Shown one piece after another: positions 24,087 to 31,589 of a DNA stretch of 32,002 nt. The notes below the pieces were generated by a model, which saw only the letters and a list, made by a program, of their open reading frames with translations, was not told where the DNA came from and did not search any database. Position 1 is the first letter of the stretch. Every line of letters starts with the position of its first letter. A program made the translations under genes and the position numbers. The stretch comes from CAYWPG01 sp964460035 (GTDB lineage: Bacteria > Pseudomonadota > Gammaproteobacteria > Nitrococcales > AK92). The stretch is from the NCBI GenBank assembly GCA_964460035.1, contig CAYWPG010000041.1, forward strand, positions 1 to 32,002, in the 5' to 3' direction.

Positions 24087-25418
24087 TCATGCGGTTTCGC
24101 ATGCGGGTGCCGCGTGCGTGACCCGCAGCTCCGGCGCCACGGCTGCGACTGTCAACTGCCCTCGTCCGGCCTTCTTCGACTGATACAAAGCCCGATCCGC
24201 CGACTCCGCGCAGGCGCGCCAGCCACGCCGATCGAATAATGCGTAGCCCATGCTGAGCCCGGCGCGCAGTTCCGGCGCCCCTTCTATGCGCAGAGCGTGC
24301 ACCTGCCGGTACAGGCGTGCTGCCAGAGTACGCGCGCGTTCCACGCCGCCTTGCGGCAGATAGACCAGAAACTCATCGCCTCCCCAGCGACAGGCGGCCT
24401 CTTCTCCTTTCAGCTCCTGGCGCAGCAAATCGGCAACAGAGCGCAGTACGGCATCCCCGCACAAGTGCCCGTAGCGATCATTCACTTCCTTGAAGTGGTC
24501 CAAGTCTATGAACAGCAGGCCCCCTTCCGAGGAACCGCCAGCGCGGTCGAGCAGCTCTTGCAGATGAGCGCGACTGTAAAGCCCGGTAGCGCGATCGTGC
24601 GCAAGCGCATCGGAGAGGCGGCGCAAGGCCGCGCGTTGCTGACAGTATTCGTGCGCGAGGCGTCTGCAATGCAGCGCCATCAGGGTAAACGCTCCGGCCT
24701 GGAAGCAGACGAACCCCAGCCACAGAACCCCCAGCGGGAGGAGCGTCGCACCCAACTCTCGTAGCGCGTCATGCACCGCACATACCAGCAGCACGCCCAA
24801 CCCGAGCGAGTTAATGCGCCAGCCGAACCGATCGGTGCGCTGGAGCGGCGACCGCAACAGCTTCATGACCGCCACGGCGAAAACTAATAGCAGCAGCGCG
24901 AAATACCATGGCGCCGCGGCACCGTACTCCGGAAATACCGACAAGCCCTGCAAGGTAATCCTATCGCTGGCAATCACCAGCGCGGGGTGTTCGCTCCAGG
25001 GCAAGATCGCAGCGACCGCTGCCAAAACGTACAACGCGGCTATTCGCCGCCATGGCGGACGGCCATCGGGGCGCCTGACTTCCATCACCCAGTACAGGCA
25101 GATATAGGCCGCCATGGCGATCATCAGCGCCGCGATGGCCAGCTTCACCATCACAAGCATTCCGCCCAAATCGCCGATCAGCGCGGCTACTCTTACCCCG
25201 GTGTGGGTGATGACGTACAACGCCGCAAAAGCGTTGGCAATAGTACAGAAGAGATACGTTCGCCGCTGGCTCGAGGATTCACCTCGTACCGACCACGCCA
25301 GCACCGCGACAATCGCCAGCAATGCCAGGCTGAAACCAACCGCCATTAGTTTGACCCCGAGCACCAGCAATTCCATATCGCTAGCCTGCTCTAGGCCTTG
25401 CAACAGGTTCGCGGACAT
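24087..25418 (-). CDS. Seven-TM membrane diguanylate cyclase (GGDEF)
   Basis: A 443-residue protein. About seven hydrophobic segments fill residues 15-240 (for example LMAVGFSLALLAIVAVLAW, LAIAALMIAMAAYICLYWV, YFALLLLVFAVAV, LGVLWLGFVCFQAGAFTLMAL), forming a membrane sensor that resembles 7TM-DISM/MASE types but is not assigned. The GGDEF domain starts near 275 with ATGLYSRAHLQELLDRAGG, then LLFIDLDHFKEVNDRYGHLCGDAVL and the intact active loop WGGDEFLVYLPQG. The protein should make cyclic di-GMP from two GTP. The allosteric I-site RxxD, expected just before the loop, reads KGEE, so product inhibition is probably lost. No EAL domain. Start ATG 25418 has only a weak ribosome site; it is a single-gene unit. 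Confidence 0.93.
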   Translation of the reverse strand: MSANLLQGLEQASDMELLVLGVKLMAVGFSLALLAIVAVLAWSVRGESSSQRRTYLFCTIANAFAALYVITHTGVRVAALIGDLGGMLVMVKLAIAALMIAMAAYICLYWVMEVRRPDGRPPWRRIAALYVLAAVAAILPWSEHPALVIASDRITLQGLSVFPEYGAAAPWYFALLLLVFAVAVMKLLRSPLQRTDRFGWRINSLGLGVLLVCAVHDALRELGATLLPLGVLWLGFVCFQAGAFTLMALHCRRLAHEYCQQRAALRRLSDALAHDRATGLYSRAHLQELLDRAGGSSEGGLLFIDLDHFKEVNDRYGHLCGDAVLRSVADLLRQELKGEEAACRWGGDEFLVYLPQGGVERARTLAARLYRQVHALRIEGAPELRAGLSMGYALFDRRGWRACAESADRALYQSKKAGRGQLTVAAVAPELRVTHAAPACETA

Positions 25419-25753
25419 TATTGTTATCTCGAGTAGCGCGTACCGTTATGAGGCTCTGACATAAATGAGCCGCATAGGCGTCGGCTCCGAGCGGCTGCCC
25501 CGATGCATCAAGCCGATGCCGTATTGAGGACGCTTTTTATAGTTATTGCGAGGTGGGATGACTCTGCCGCCTCTCACGCTCCTTGTATTAATCGACGTCA
25601 CTGTGCTGCGCGCAGGCCTATCCAGATGGTTCTAAAGACACTGAACGCGCGGCAGAAACTGCGGGGCTATACTAGCCGAGATAAGCGTATGGTGTTAGTG
25701 CTCAAAAGGCGTAGTTTGGCATTTAACCTCAGTTTTTTCTCACATTTTCCCGT
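25419..25753. other. Intergenic region (about 335 bp)
   Basis: No gene recognised. It is the upstream region of the diguanylate cyclase gene and the 3' flank of the DUF2959 gene. The last 60 bases are AT-rich with a T6 run near 25734, but no stem accompanies it. Confidence 0.4.
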
Positions 25754-26389
25754 TTAACGCTCCAGGCGCGCCAAAAACTCGTCAGCGGCGGCGATGGCCG
25801 CTTCCATCTCTTCGATCAGGCCTTTAATGTCGGCTTCCACCGAGCGCACTTCGCCCCGCAGCGCTGCGATGGCGCGCGCGTTCAGATTGTGCTTCAACGT
25901 CAGCACCTGATCGCGAAACGCCGCCAGCACGGGCGCCATGGTGCTCTCCGCATCGCGCATGCGCTGCATCAGCTGATCGTACTGTCGGCGTGTTGCCTTG
26001 AGCTGGCGACGGCTCTGCGCGCGCAACTCCGCGCTCTCGTACTCGCCTAGCTCGCCTTCCCACTCGGCGAACAGTGCCGCGGCCACGTGCTCGACACTAT
26101 CGATGCGCTCGCTGACCGTTTCGGCCCGCGTCACGCTGCGGTCGTACTCGCGGCGCAGGCGATCGTAAGTGGCTTCCAGCTCTCCTGCATCCACCTCTAC
26201 GATGGCCCGGAACTGTTCCAGTGCGTCCTCGAACTGCTGCTTGGCGGCCTCTTGGGCATCGCGGGCATCGCCCACGCGATCTACCAGAATCTCGCGCTTC
26301 TGCACCCCCAATCGTTCCATCGTATTGTAATAAGCCGTCTGGCAGCCGACCGACAACCCCAGCACCACGGCGAGCATGAACGTGCGCAT
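25754..26389 (-). CDS. DUF2959 coiled-coil lipoprotein
   Basis: A 211-residue DUF2959 protein. The signal peptide MRTFMLAVVLGLSVGCQTAYY has a clear lipobox (LSVGC, Cys16), so it is lipid-anchored in the envelope. YYNTMERLGVQKREILVDRV is the family signature directly after the cysteine. The rest is nearly all helical coiled coil, rich in Glu, Arg and Ala (residues 45-210, for example EQFRAIVEVDAGELEATYDR and LKATRRQYDQLMQRMRDAES). The family is widespread in gammaproteobacteria and of unknown function; it is compared to phage-shock or PspA-like coiled coils only by shape. Start ATG 26389 lies directly before the signal. Family call firm. Confidence 0.92.
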   Translation of the reverse strand: MRTFMLAVVLGLSVGCQTAYYNTMERLGVQKREILVDRVGDARDAQEAAKQQFEDALEQFRAIVEVDAGELEATYDRLRREYDRSVTRAETVSERIDSVEHVAAALFAEWEGELGEYESAELRAQSRRQLKATRRQYDQLMQRMRDAESTMAPVLAAFRDQVLTLKHNLNARAIAALRGEVRSVEADIKGLIEEMEAAIAAADEFLARLER

Positions 26390-26677
26390 GAGAACATCTC
26401 CCGGCTATTCCGCCGATAAAGGCTACTCGCAAGTTTTGGACCTACGGCTAGCAAGGGGCGCTGGGACCATGCGGTCGGCATAGCCCGGCGGCACCGCACC
26501 CGCTTGCCATCGTCAGCCGTTCCACATGGGGGCCGGGGTATGAATTTACATCTGCTCCAGGCAAGGGCGCGCCGCTATCCGAAGCGATAAGGCTTCCATG
26601 CTCCCAACTTGGCCGATGAGGGCGAAGCGGCGACAATGCACCTCCACTCGCAATCTCACTGGCCGGGGAGGCCCTAC

Positions 26678-27289
26678 ATGCTCAGCATCCCTACAGCTCT
26701 CAGCGCGGCGGATCGTGAAGCCCTGCGCAATACCTTCCGCAATGACAGCGGCCTGCCCTTGGCATCGCTACAAGGTCTGCTCTTCGCTGTGTGCGCGAAC
26801 GCCTATCCGGTAGAGCCCTCCGAGTGGCTCGCCTTGGTATTCAAGGAAGCGCGCATCGAACTGAAGAACAAAGCCGAGGCGGAGAAGCTCATTCCCCTGC
26901 TACTGGCGCTTTACAACGAGATCGACGAAACAGTCTGGTCCGATGAACCCTCGCTCCCGGCAGACTGCCTCCCGCTGGAGCCGGCGGTAGCGAATTTCGC
27001 CGATGATGCACCGCTGCATCTCTGGTCGCTGGGCTTTGCGATGGGATTCCAGTGGCTGGACAGCAGCGCCGATGTGAGCTTGCCCGAGGATCTGGCGATT
27101 AGCCTGGACGCGGATCTGCTCACGCTGACTTTCTTCGCCTGTCGTGAAACGGCCGAAGAAGAGCTTGCCGAGAATAACGACACGACGTCGCTGGAAGAGC
27201 TGGCGGCCGAGGTGGTCGCCGATTTCCCCGAGGCGCTGAAAGACTACCGGCAGATCGGCGAAGCGATCGCCAGTCTGTCCACGCACTGA
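26678..27289 (+). CDS. UPF0149 family protein (YgfB/YecA-like)
   Basis: A 203-residue UPF0149 protein with DSGLPLASLQGLLFAVCANAYPVEPSEWLALVF at the N-terminus, LIPLLLALYNEIDE, and the HLWSLGFAMGFQWLDSSAD segment that marks the family, then an acidic C-terminus (ETAEEELAENND). It lacks the C-terminal SEC-C zinc motif of YecA. The protein is acidic, helical and cytoplasmic; the function is uncertain (a Pseudomonas YgfB has been linked to control of beta-lactamase expression). GGGGAGG at 26665-26671 fixes ATG 26678; the frame is open further upstream. Single gene, convergent with the nitroreductase gene. Confidence 0.88.
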   Translation: MLSIPTALSAADREALRNTFRNDSGLPLASLQGLLFAVCANAYPVEPSEWLALVFKEARIELKNKAEAEKLIPLLLALYNEIDETVWSDEPSLPADCLPLEPAVANFADDAPLHLWSLGFAMGFQWLDSSADVSLPEDLAISLDADLLTLTFFACRETAEEELAENNDTTSLEELAAEVVADFPEALKDYRQIGEAIASLSTH

Positions 27290-27340
27290 CGCACCAGGTT
27301 GCGGAGCCTGGTGCGAGCGCGCAAACGCACTCGCACCAGG
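27290..27340. terminator. Three-copy 9-mer, alternative hairpins between convergent genes
   Basis: CGCACCAGG occurs at 27290-27298, its complement CCTGGTGCG at 27307-27315 and CGCACCAGG again at 27332-27340. The middle copy can pair with either neighbour. It begins at the UPF0149 stop codon and ends 20 bases before the nitroreductase stop, so a bidirectional terminator is likely. There is no U-run. Confidence 0.55.
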
Positions 27341-27359
27341 AGGCTGCGTACCACGCGCG

Positions 27360-28097
27360 TCACTTCATCTCGAACCCGCGTTCTACCAAGAACTCGCGCA
27401 TGTGCGGACGCGTCTTTTCCGTAAACAGTGTCCGTATCTGACCACTCCAGTTGGCGCTCTTGCGCCCGCTACTGCGGTTACGGTAGTACGTTTCCATGGT
27501 TTGATCGAACTCCGCGACCAGCGCGGCATCGTTGGCATCGTCGTAATAGTCCTGCTTGAGGATGGCTGCCAGCGGCAGGCGCGGCTTCAACTCCGGATCC
27601 TCAGCCGGATAGCCTATGCAGAAGCCGAAGACGGGATACACGTGCCGCGGCAGTCTCAAGATCTCGCTGATCTCGGCCGGGTTATTGCGGACGCCGCCGA
27701 TATAGCAGATCCCCAACCCCATCGACTCGGCCGCCACGGCGACGTTCTGCGCATACAGCGCCGTATCCACTGTCGCTACCAGCAGCTGCTCCGTCAGCCC
27801 CTTATGTACCTCGGCCCCGCTGCGCTCGCAGGCATCGAACACCCGTTTCAGGTCGGCGCAAAACACGAGGAACTCCGCGCAGTTCGTAACGGTCGCCGCG
27901 TTGGCGGCCAGCTCGCCAATACGGCGGCGATTGCCCGCATCACTCACCCGGATGATGGACGTAGCCTGCACATGGCTGGAGGTCGACGCGCTCTGACCGG
28001 CGCGCAACAACTCCTGGAGCGTAGCCTCATCTATAGTTTGAGAGGTGAACTTGCGGATGGAGCGGTGGGACTTGATCAGATCGATGACCGGGTTCAC
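27360..28097 (-). CDS. NfsA-type NADPH-dependent oxygen-insensitive nitroreductase
   Basis: A 245-residue flavoprotein of the NfsA/FRP group: two-electron, NADPH-dependent reduction of nitroaromatics, quinones or flavin. The N-terminus NPVIDLIKSHRSIRKFTSQTIDE holds the FMN-binding SHRSIRKF motif. Then come AGQSASTSSHVQATSIIRV, DTALYAQNVAVAAESMGLGICYIGGVRNN and YPVFGFCIGYPAEDPELKPRLP, all family signatures, and a basic C-terminal part (RSSGRKSANWSGQI) of NfsA type. The start is GTG 28097: CGGAGGT lies 4-5 bases before it, and the ATG further up (28118) sits in a sequence that contains the ribosome site itself. The length compares with 240 in E. coli NfsA. Confidence 0.92.
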   Translation of the reverse strand: MNPVIDLIKSHRSIRKFTSQTIDEATLQELLRAGQSASTSSHVQATSIIRVSDAGNRRRIGELAANAATVTNCAEFLVFCADLKRVFDACERSGAEVHKGLTEQLLVATVDTALYAQNVAVAAESMGLGICYIGGVRNNPAEISEILRLPRHVYPVFGFCIGYPAEDPELKPRLPLAAILKQDYYDDANDAALVAEFDQTMETYYRNRSSGRKSANWSGQIRTLFTEKTRPHMREFLVERGFEMK

Positions 28098-28670
28098 GCA
28101 TACCTCCGGGAGAACCAATCAACGGAAGCCCCGCATCATAGGACGCACCGGTCGGCAATACTACGCACTGCTCTTCCCCCCTCTAGGGCGATTCAGATTC
28201 TAGTTGCCGCGCCTGCACCGGTTCGGCTCTCTGCATCCGCGGCTGCCTGTCACCGACGACGGCTTTCCACACTGTAGCAGTGCGATACAATTTCAATTAG
28301 CGGCTCATGTGACGACACTTCTTTCGATTGTTCCAGCAAGTTACTGACGCCTAAGGCCTTGTTGCGCTGCATCCCCCACTTTATCCACAACATGCTGACA
28401 CACCTTCCACACCTTGCCAGCGCACTGGCCCAACACGTAGAAGCCTTCATAAGTAATTGATTGACTTAGACTGTTTCAGGGCGGTGAAATTCTGCGCAAT
28501 CTAAGGAAAAGCCTTGTCCCTACGGCCTTTCGGGACGATTTACCAAAGCTACCCACAAGGTTATCCACAGGAAATGTGGATAACCTGCACAGCCAACCCT
28601 GACACAACTTGCTTACATCGTCCGCCCGGGCAGGCCCCCTACCGAGGAACGGGAAGATACCCAGCGCTCG
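28098..28670. other. Left non-coding arm of the DnaA-box region
   Basis: 570 bp without a gene. It holds the palindrome CACTG-TAG-CAGTG near 28269-28281 and the left DnaA-box unit (28381-28583). An AT-rich tract lies at 28449-28478. No RNA gene was recognised. Confidence 0.6.
28485..28583 (+). repeat. DnaA-box repeat, copy A (99 bp)
   Basis: It begins TGAAATTCTGCGCAATCTAA and ends with an inverted TTATCCACA/TGTGGATAA pair spaced by 5 bases. It matches copy B at 85 of 99 positions by hand count, without gaps. Inside, GTCCC (28516-28520) and GGGAC (28532-28536) can pair. Confidence 0.9.
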
Positions 28671-29081
28671 CTACCCAGCCCACCACCTGAGCGTACGTCG
28701 CGTAGCGTCTACCCTTTCCACTTGCAGCTCTCGTCCCTTCGTCCCGACTATCCGCACACGTACGCCGCCGCCTATGGATTCTTTGCGGTGCGGACGGGCC
28801 ACCCACAGTTCCCCATGCACCCTGACCATACCGCGCGGCGACAATGCCCGTACCACGGTCGCTTCTTCACCCACCAGCGCCGGTGCGCCGCTAGGCGGCG
28901 CCGGCCGCATGGCATGCTTGTACGCCGGGTATAGCACTGCGTCCTTGACCAGCCACAGAACGAACACTGCCGCTGCCGTCCCCGCTTGCAGAATCCCCTG
29001 CGCTGCGGCCCACCACAACACACCGGCCATCAGCAGCCTCGCGGGCATCTGCATGAGCAGCAAACGAAGCGCAAGCGTCAT
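28671..29081 (-). CDS. NfeD-like small membrane protein
   Basis: A 136-residue protein with two hydrophobic segments near residues 2-45 (LALRLLLMQMPARLLMAGVLWW and GTAAAVFVLWLVKDAVLY). An NfeD OB-fold domain follows: ALVGEEATVVRALSPRGMVRVHGELWVARPH, then GGGVRVRIVGTKGRELQVERVD. NfeD proteins usually work with a stomatin/flotillin (slipin) in membrane microdomains; no such gene lies here, so this is an orphan. AAGGAGGT lies 10 bases before ATG 29081, which fixes the start. The gene sits exactly between the two DnaA-box units, so the duplication brackets it. Its own role in replication, if any, is not suggested by its sequence. Confidence 0.85.
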   Translation of the reverse strand: MTLALRLLLMQMPARLLMAGVLWWAAAQGILQAGTAAAVFVLWLVKDAVLYPAYKHAMRPAPPSGAPALVGEEATVVRALSPRGMVRVHGELWVARPHRKESIGGGVRVRIVGTKGRELQVERVDATRRTLRWWAG

Positions 29082-29658
29082 TTGGAGCCGCACCTCCTTC
29101 GCCGGATCTGGGGGCGACAGCACACAGTATCGAGGGAGTCTTGACGTCAGTCCCGGGGACCGCCTGACCGAAGGGCACCAACCGAGGTTGCGCGCGTTGT
29201 GTGAAGCAATTCACAAAAATGTGTCGTTAAGTACCTGACAGGCAAGATGTTGCTGCAACGCGGTAGCGGGGCTTATCCACACATAGACGATTGCAACTGC
29301 CGGATCATCCGAGTCCGGCTAAGCGCACACCACTACATAAACTATCTATTTGATTTTTATAGCTTGTTACAACGCGATGAAATTCTGCGCAATCTAACGG
29401 GAAGCCTTGTGGCAACGGGCTTTGGCGACGATTTGCCAAAGCTACCCACAGGGTTATCCACAGGTTTTGTGGATAATGCGGTCTCCCCTCCTGCCGACAA
29501 CAACTTAGCAGAATGTTTCGCGCACACGCCTCAGCCCCGCGGCGCCGGTAAGGCAGCACGAGTACGCAACGCTGAAGGCGCCGGGAGCGAAGATCGTGCG
29601 GCTGCCGCTTGGGCATCGGCCGCTGCCCCGGCTCGACTCCAAGCGGCGGACTTCGGCC
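29082..29658. other. Right non-coding arm of the DnaA-box region
   Basis: It contains the nfeD promoter side, the right DnaA-box unit (29273-29476), and about 180 bp after it with no feature before the end of the pseudogene at 29659. Confidence 0.55.
29378..29476 (+). repeat. DnaA-box repeat, copy B (99 bp)
   Basis: Same start, length and box layout as copy A, exactly 893 bases further on. The preceding single box is offset by 892 bases. The boxes and the first 20 bases are unchanged; substitutions cluster in the middle and in the 5 bases between the paired boxes. Confidence 0.9.
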
Positions 29659-30169
29659 TTACGCCAGACCCAAAACCCACCCCTCGATGGCGGCAATAGC
29701 CCGCTGCGATCCGCTTCCTGCAGCCAGGTGGCGGCCACGTAGGCGTTGTGCTGATCGGGAGTAAGGTCCGGCCGCGCGTAGCGGTCCCGCCACAATGAGG
29801 GATAAATCTCCGCCACGACCGAGCGGCCAGCCGGTACGCTCCAGCCGTCGAACGGCCAGAAATGCACCCGGCTTCCGAGCTGCCTGCGTAGATAACGCAG
29901 CCACGGCAGACCGGAATGGGTAGATTTCGCGACCGAGCCTTGCACATCGAAGTGAAACACGGACTTGGCCTTGACTCGCTCGTCGCACAAGCGACGCCAG
30001 CGAGAGTTTCCCGCGCGCGCGGGCCCGGCGGTGGCAACACCTCCTCGGCCGGCGCCGCGCCCTGCGCCATATACATGCGCAATCCGCGAAGGCTGGAATC
30101 CAGCGTCGCCGCCCCGGAATAGTCGATGCCGACATAACGGCCGAAGGTGGGAAAGGCAACTGTAGGCAT
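29659..30169 (-). pseudogene. Decayed RNase H-fold (DUF429-like) gene with frameshifts and internal deletion
   Basis: The remnant runs through three frames. MPTVAFPTFGRYVGIDYSGA and then SLRGLRMYMAQGAAPAEEVL occur in the first (from 30169). RWRRLCDERVKAKSVFHFDV, STHSGLPWLRYLRRQLGSRV, HFWPFDGWSVPAGRSVVAEI and PDQHNAYVAATWLQEADRSG occur in the second (about 30005-29715). AIAAIEGWVLGLA and a stop at 29659 occur in the third. From memory of the family, intact relatives have tens of residues more between PPPGPR and RWRRL, so part of the middle is gone. VGIDYSGA is the start of the RNase H-like fold. Two frame changes plus a deletion make sequencing error unlikely. Function of intact members is unknown. 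Confidence 0.75.
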
Positions 30170-30287
30170 ACCCCACACTACCTTACGAGCTCAAGCCGCA
30201 TTACGGTATCCGCGCTGCGAGCGGCCCAGCGCGCTGCTCCGGCGGCTCGTTCGGGCAGCTGCTTTTCCGTGCGCAGCAAGACCGTGC

Positions 30288-31487
30288 TCAGCCCTTCACG
30301 CAAACCACTTGGCGCAAGGTATGCACCACCTCCACCAGATCGCGCTGTGCAGCCATCACCGCGTCGATGGGCTTGTAAGCCATGGGCGTTTCGTCGATGA
30401 CCCCGGCATCCTTGCGGCACTCAACGCCCTCGGTCGCAGCAATATGGTCGGCCACCGTGTAACGGCGCTTGGCCGCCGCCCGACTCATGACCCGGCCCGC
30501 TCCGTGGGCGCAAGAGCAGAAGCTTTCCGGGTTGCCCTTGCCGCGCACGATATAAGAACGCGCGCCCATGCTGCCGGGAATAATGCCCAGCTCTCCCTCT
30601 CCGGCGCGGATCGCTCCTTTGCGCGTCACCCAGACACTCTCCCCGAAGTGGTTCTCCAACGCTGCGTAATTATGGTGGCAGTTGATCGCCTCCTGCGTCA
30701 GCGTGAACGGCTTGAGGTGCCGGCGCAGCGTGCGCAGCACGATCTGCATCATCTGCCGACGATTCTCCAAGGCATAGTCCTGCGCCCAGTTCAACGCCTG
30801 GATATAGTCGTCGAACAGCTCCGAGCCCTCGGTCAGGTAAGCCAGGTCACGATCGGGCAGATTGACGAAGTGCCGCTGCATCTCGCGCTTGGCCTGCTCG
30901 ATGAAGTAGGTGCCGATCATGTTGCCTATGCCTCGGCTGCCTGAGTGCAGCATGACCCACACATCGTCGTTCTCGTCCAGGCACAGCTCGATGAAGTGGT
31001 TGCCCGAACCCAGCGTTCCCATCTGCTTGGCCCACTTGGCGGCATCGCGCGGTTTCAGTCGCGGATGCTTCTCGAAAATGACATCCAAGCCTTTGCCGAA
31101 GGCGTCAATCCACTCTCCTTCTATGGGCTGGTCGTGCGCGCCGCCGGCCCCCAATGGAATCGCACGCTCTATGTCGTTGCGAATCTTGCGCAGCGAGTCG
31201 GGCAAGTCGCTGGCCTTCAGCGACAAGCGCACGGCGTTCATCCCGCAGCCTATATCCACACCCACCGCCGCCGGGATGATGGCGCCCTTGGTGGGAATGA
31301 TGGAACCTACCGTCGCGCCCTTGCCGGCATGCACATCTGGCATTGCCGCGATCCAGCGGTAGATGAAGGGCAGCATAGACACATTGACGAGTTGCGCCTT
31401 GGCCGTCTCGTCGAATGGAACACCCTTTACCCAAGCTTTCACCGGCACCTGGCCGCCTTGGATCGTCTTGTACTGGGGGGTACTCAT
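30288..31487 (-). CDS. rtcB: RNA-splicing ligase RtcB
   Basis: A 399-residue RtcB (E. coli 408). It joins 2',3'-cyclic phosphate (3'-phosphate) and 5'-OH RNA ends using GTP and Mn, for tRNA or rRNA repair. Seen in order: MPDVHAGKGATVGSIIPT, the metal-binding GVDIGCGMNAVR with Cys81, LGSGNHFIELCLDE, MLHSGSRGIGNMIG, NCHHNYAALENHF, GIIPGSMGARSYIVRGKGN and CAHGAGRVMSR with His328, the residue that is guanylylated (His337 in E. coli). VCVKG ends the protein. All catalytic residues are present. There is no rtcA, no rtcR regulator and no archease beside it, unlike the sigma-54-controlled rtcBA operon of E. coli, so constitutive or different control is likely. Confidence 0.96.
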   Translation of the reverse strand: MSTPQYKTIQGGQVPVKAWVKGVPFDETAKAQLVNVSMLPFIYRWIAAMPDVHAGKGATVGSIIPTKGAIIPAAVGVDIGCGMNAVRLSLKASDLPDSLRKIRNDIERAIPLGAGGAHDQPIEGEWIDAFGKGLDVIFEKHPRLKPRDAAKWAKQMGTLGSGNHFIELCLDENDDVWVMLHSGSRGIGNMIGTYFIEQAKREMQRHFVNLPDRDLAYLTEGSELFDDYIQALNWAQDYALENRRQMMQIVLRTLRRHLKPFTLTQEAINCHHNYAALENHFGESVWVTRKGAIRAGEGELGIIPGSMGARSYIVRGKGNPESFCSCAHGAGRVMSRAAAKRRYTVADHIAATEGVECRKDAGVIDETPMAYKPIDAVMAAQRDLVEVVHTLRQVVCVKG

Positions 31488-31589
31488 GGTGTCACTCCCT
31501 CGCTTTGCGCAAGACGCAGCGCCGTCATCGCTCTGGGATGGCTGTTTCTCGTTCGGCCGCCTGGCGAGCGGCCCCGCGTGCTGCCCGCC

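Larger units (their letters stand above)
28381..29476. other. Candidate replication origin: two DnaA-box units flanking an nfeD-like gene
   Basis: Six perfect TTATCCACA boxes: plus orientation at 28381-28389, 28561-28569, 29273-29281 and 29454-29462; minus orientation at 28575-28583 and 29468-29476. Each unit also has a near-box CTACCCACA (28549-28557, 29442-29450). Both units read: single box, AT-rich tract (28449-28478; 29331-29365, with CTATCTATTTGATTTTTAT resembling unwinding 13-mers), conserved 99-bp block, inverted box pair. This is origin-like architecture; DnaA titration or a mobile replicon's origin are alternatives. No dnaA, gidA, rpmH or parAB is in the window. Confidence 0.6.

Noticed and set aside
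28098..28670. tRNA, small RNA or CRISPR array in the non-coding arms near 28-29.6 kb
   Set aside because: No cloverleaf or acceptor/T-loop signature and no regularly spaced short repeats; the two 99-bp copies are explained better as DnaA-box units.
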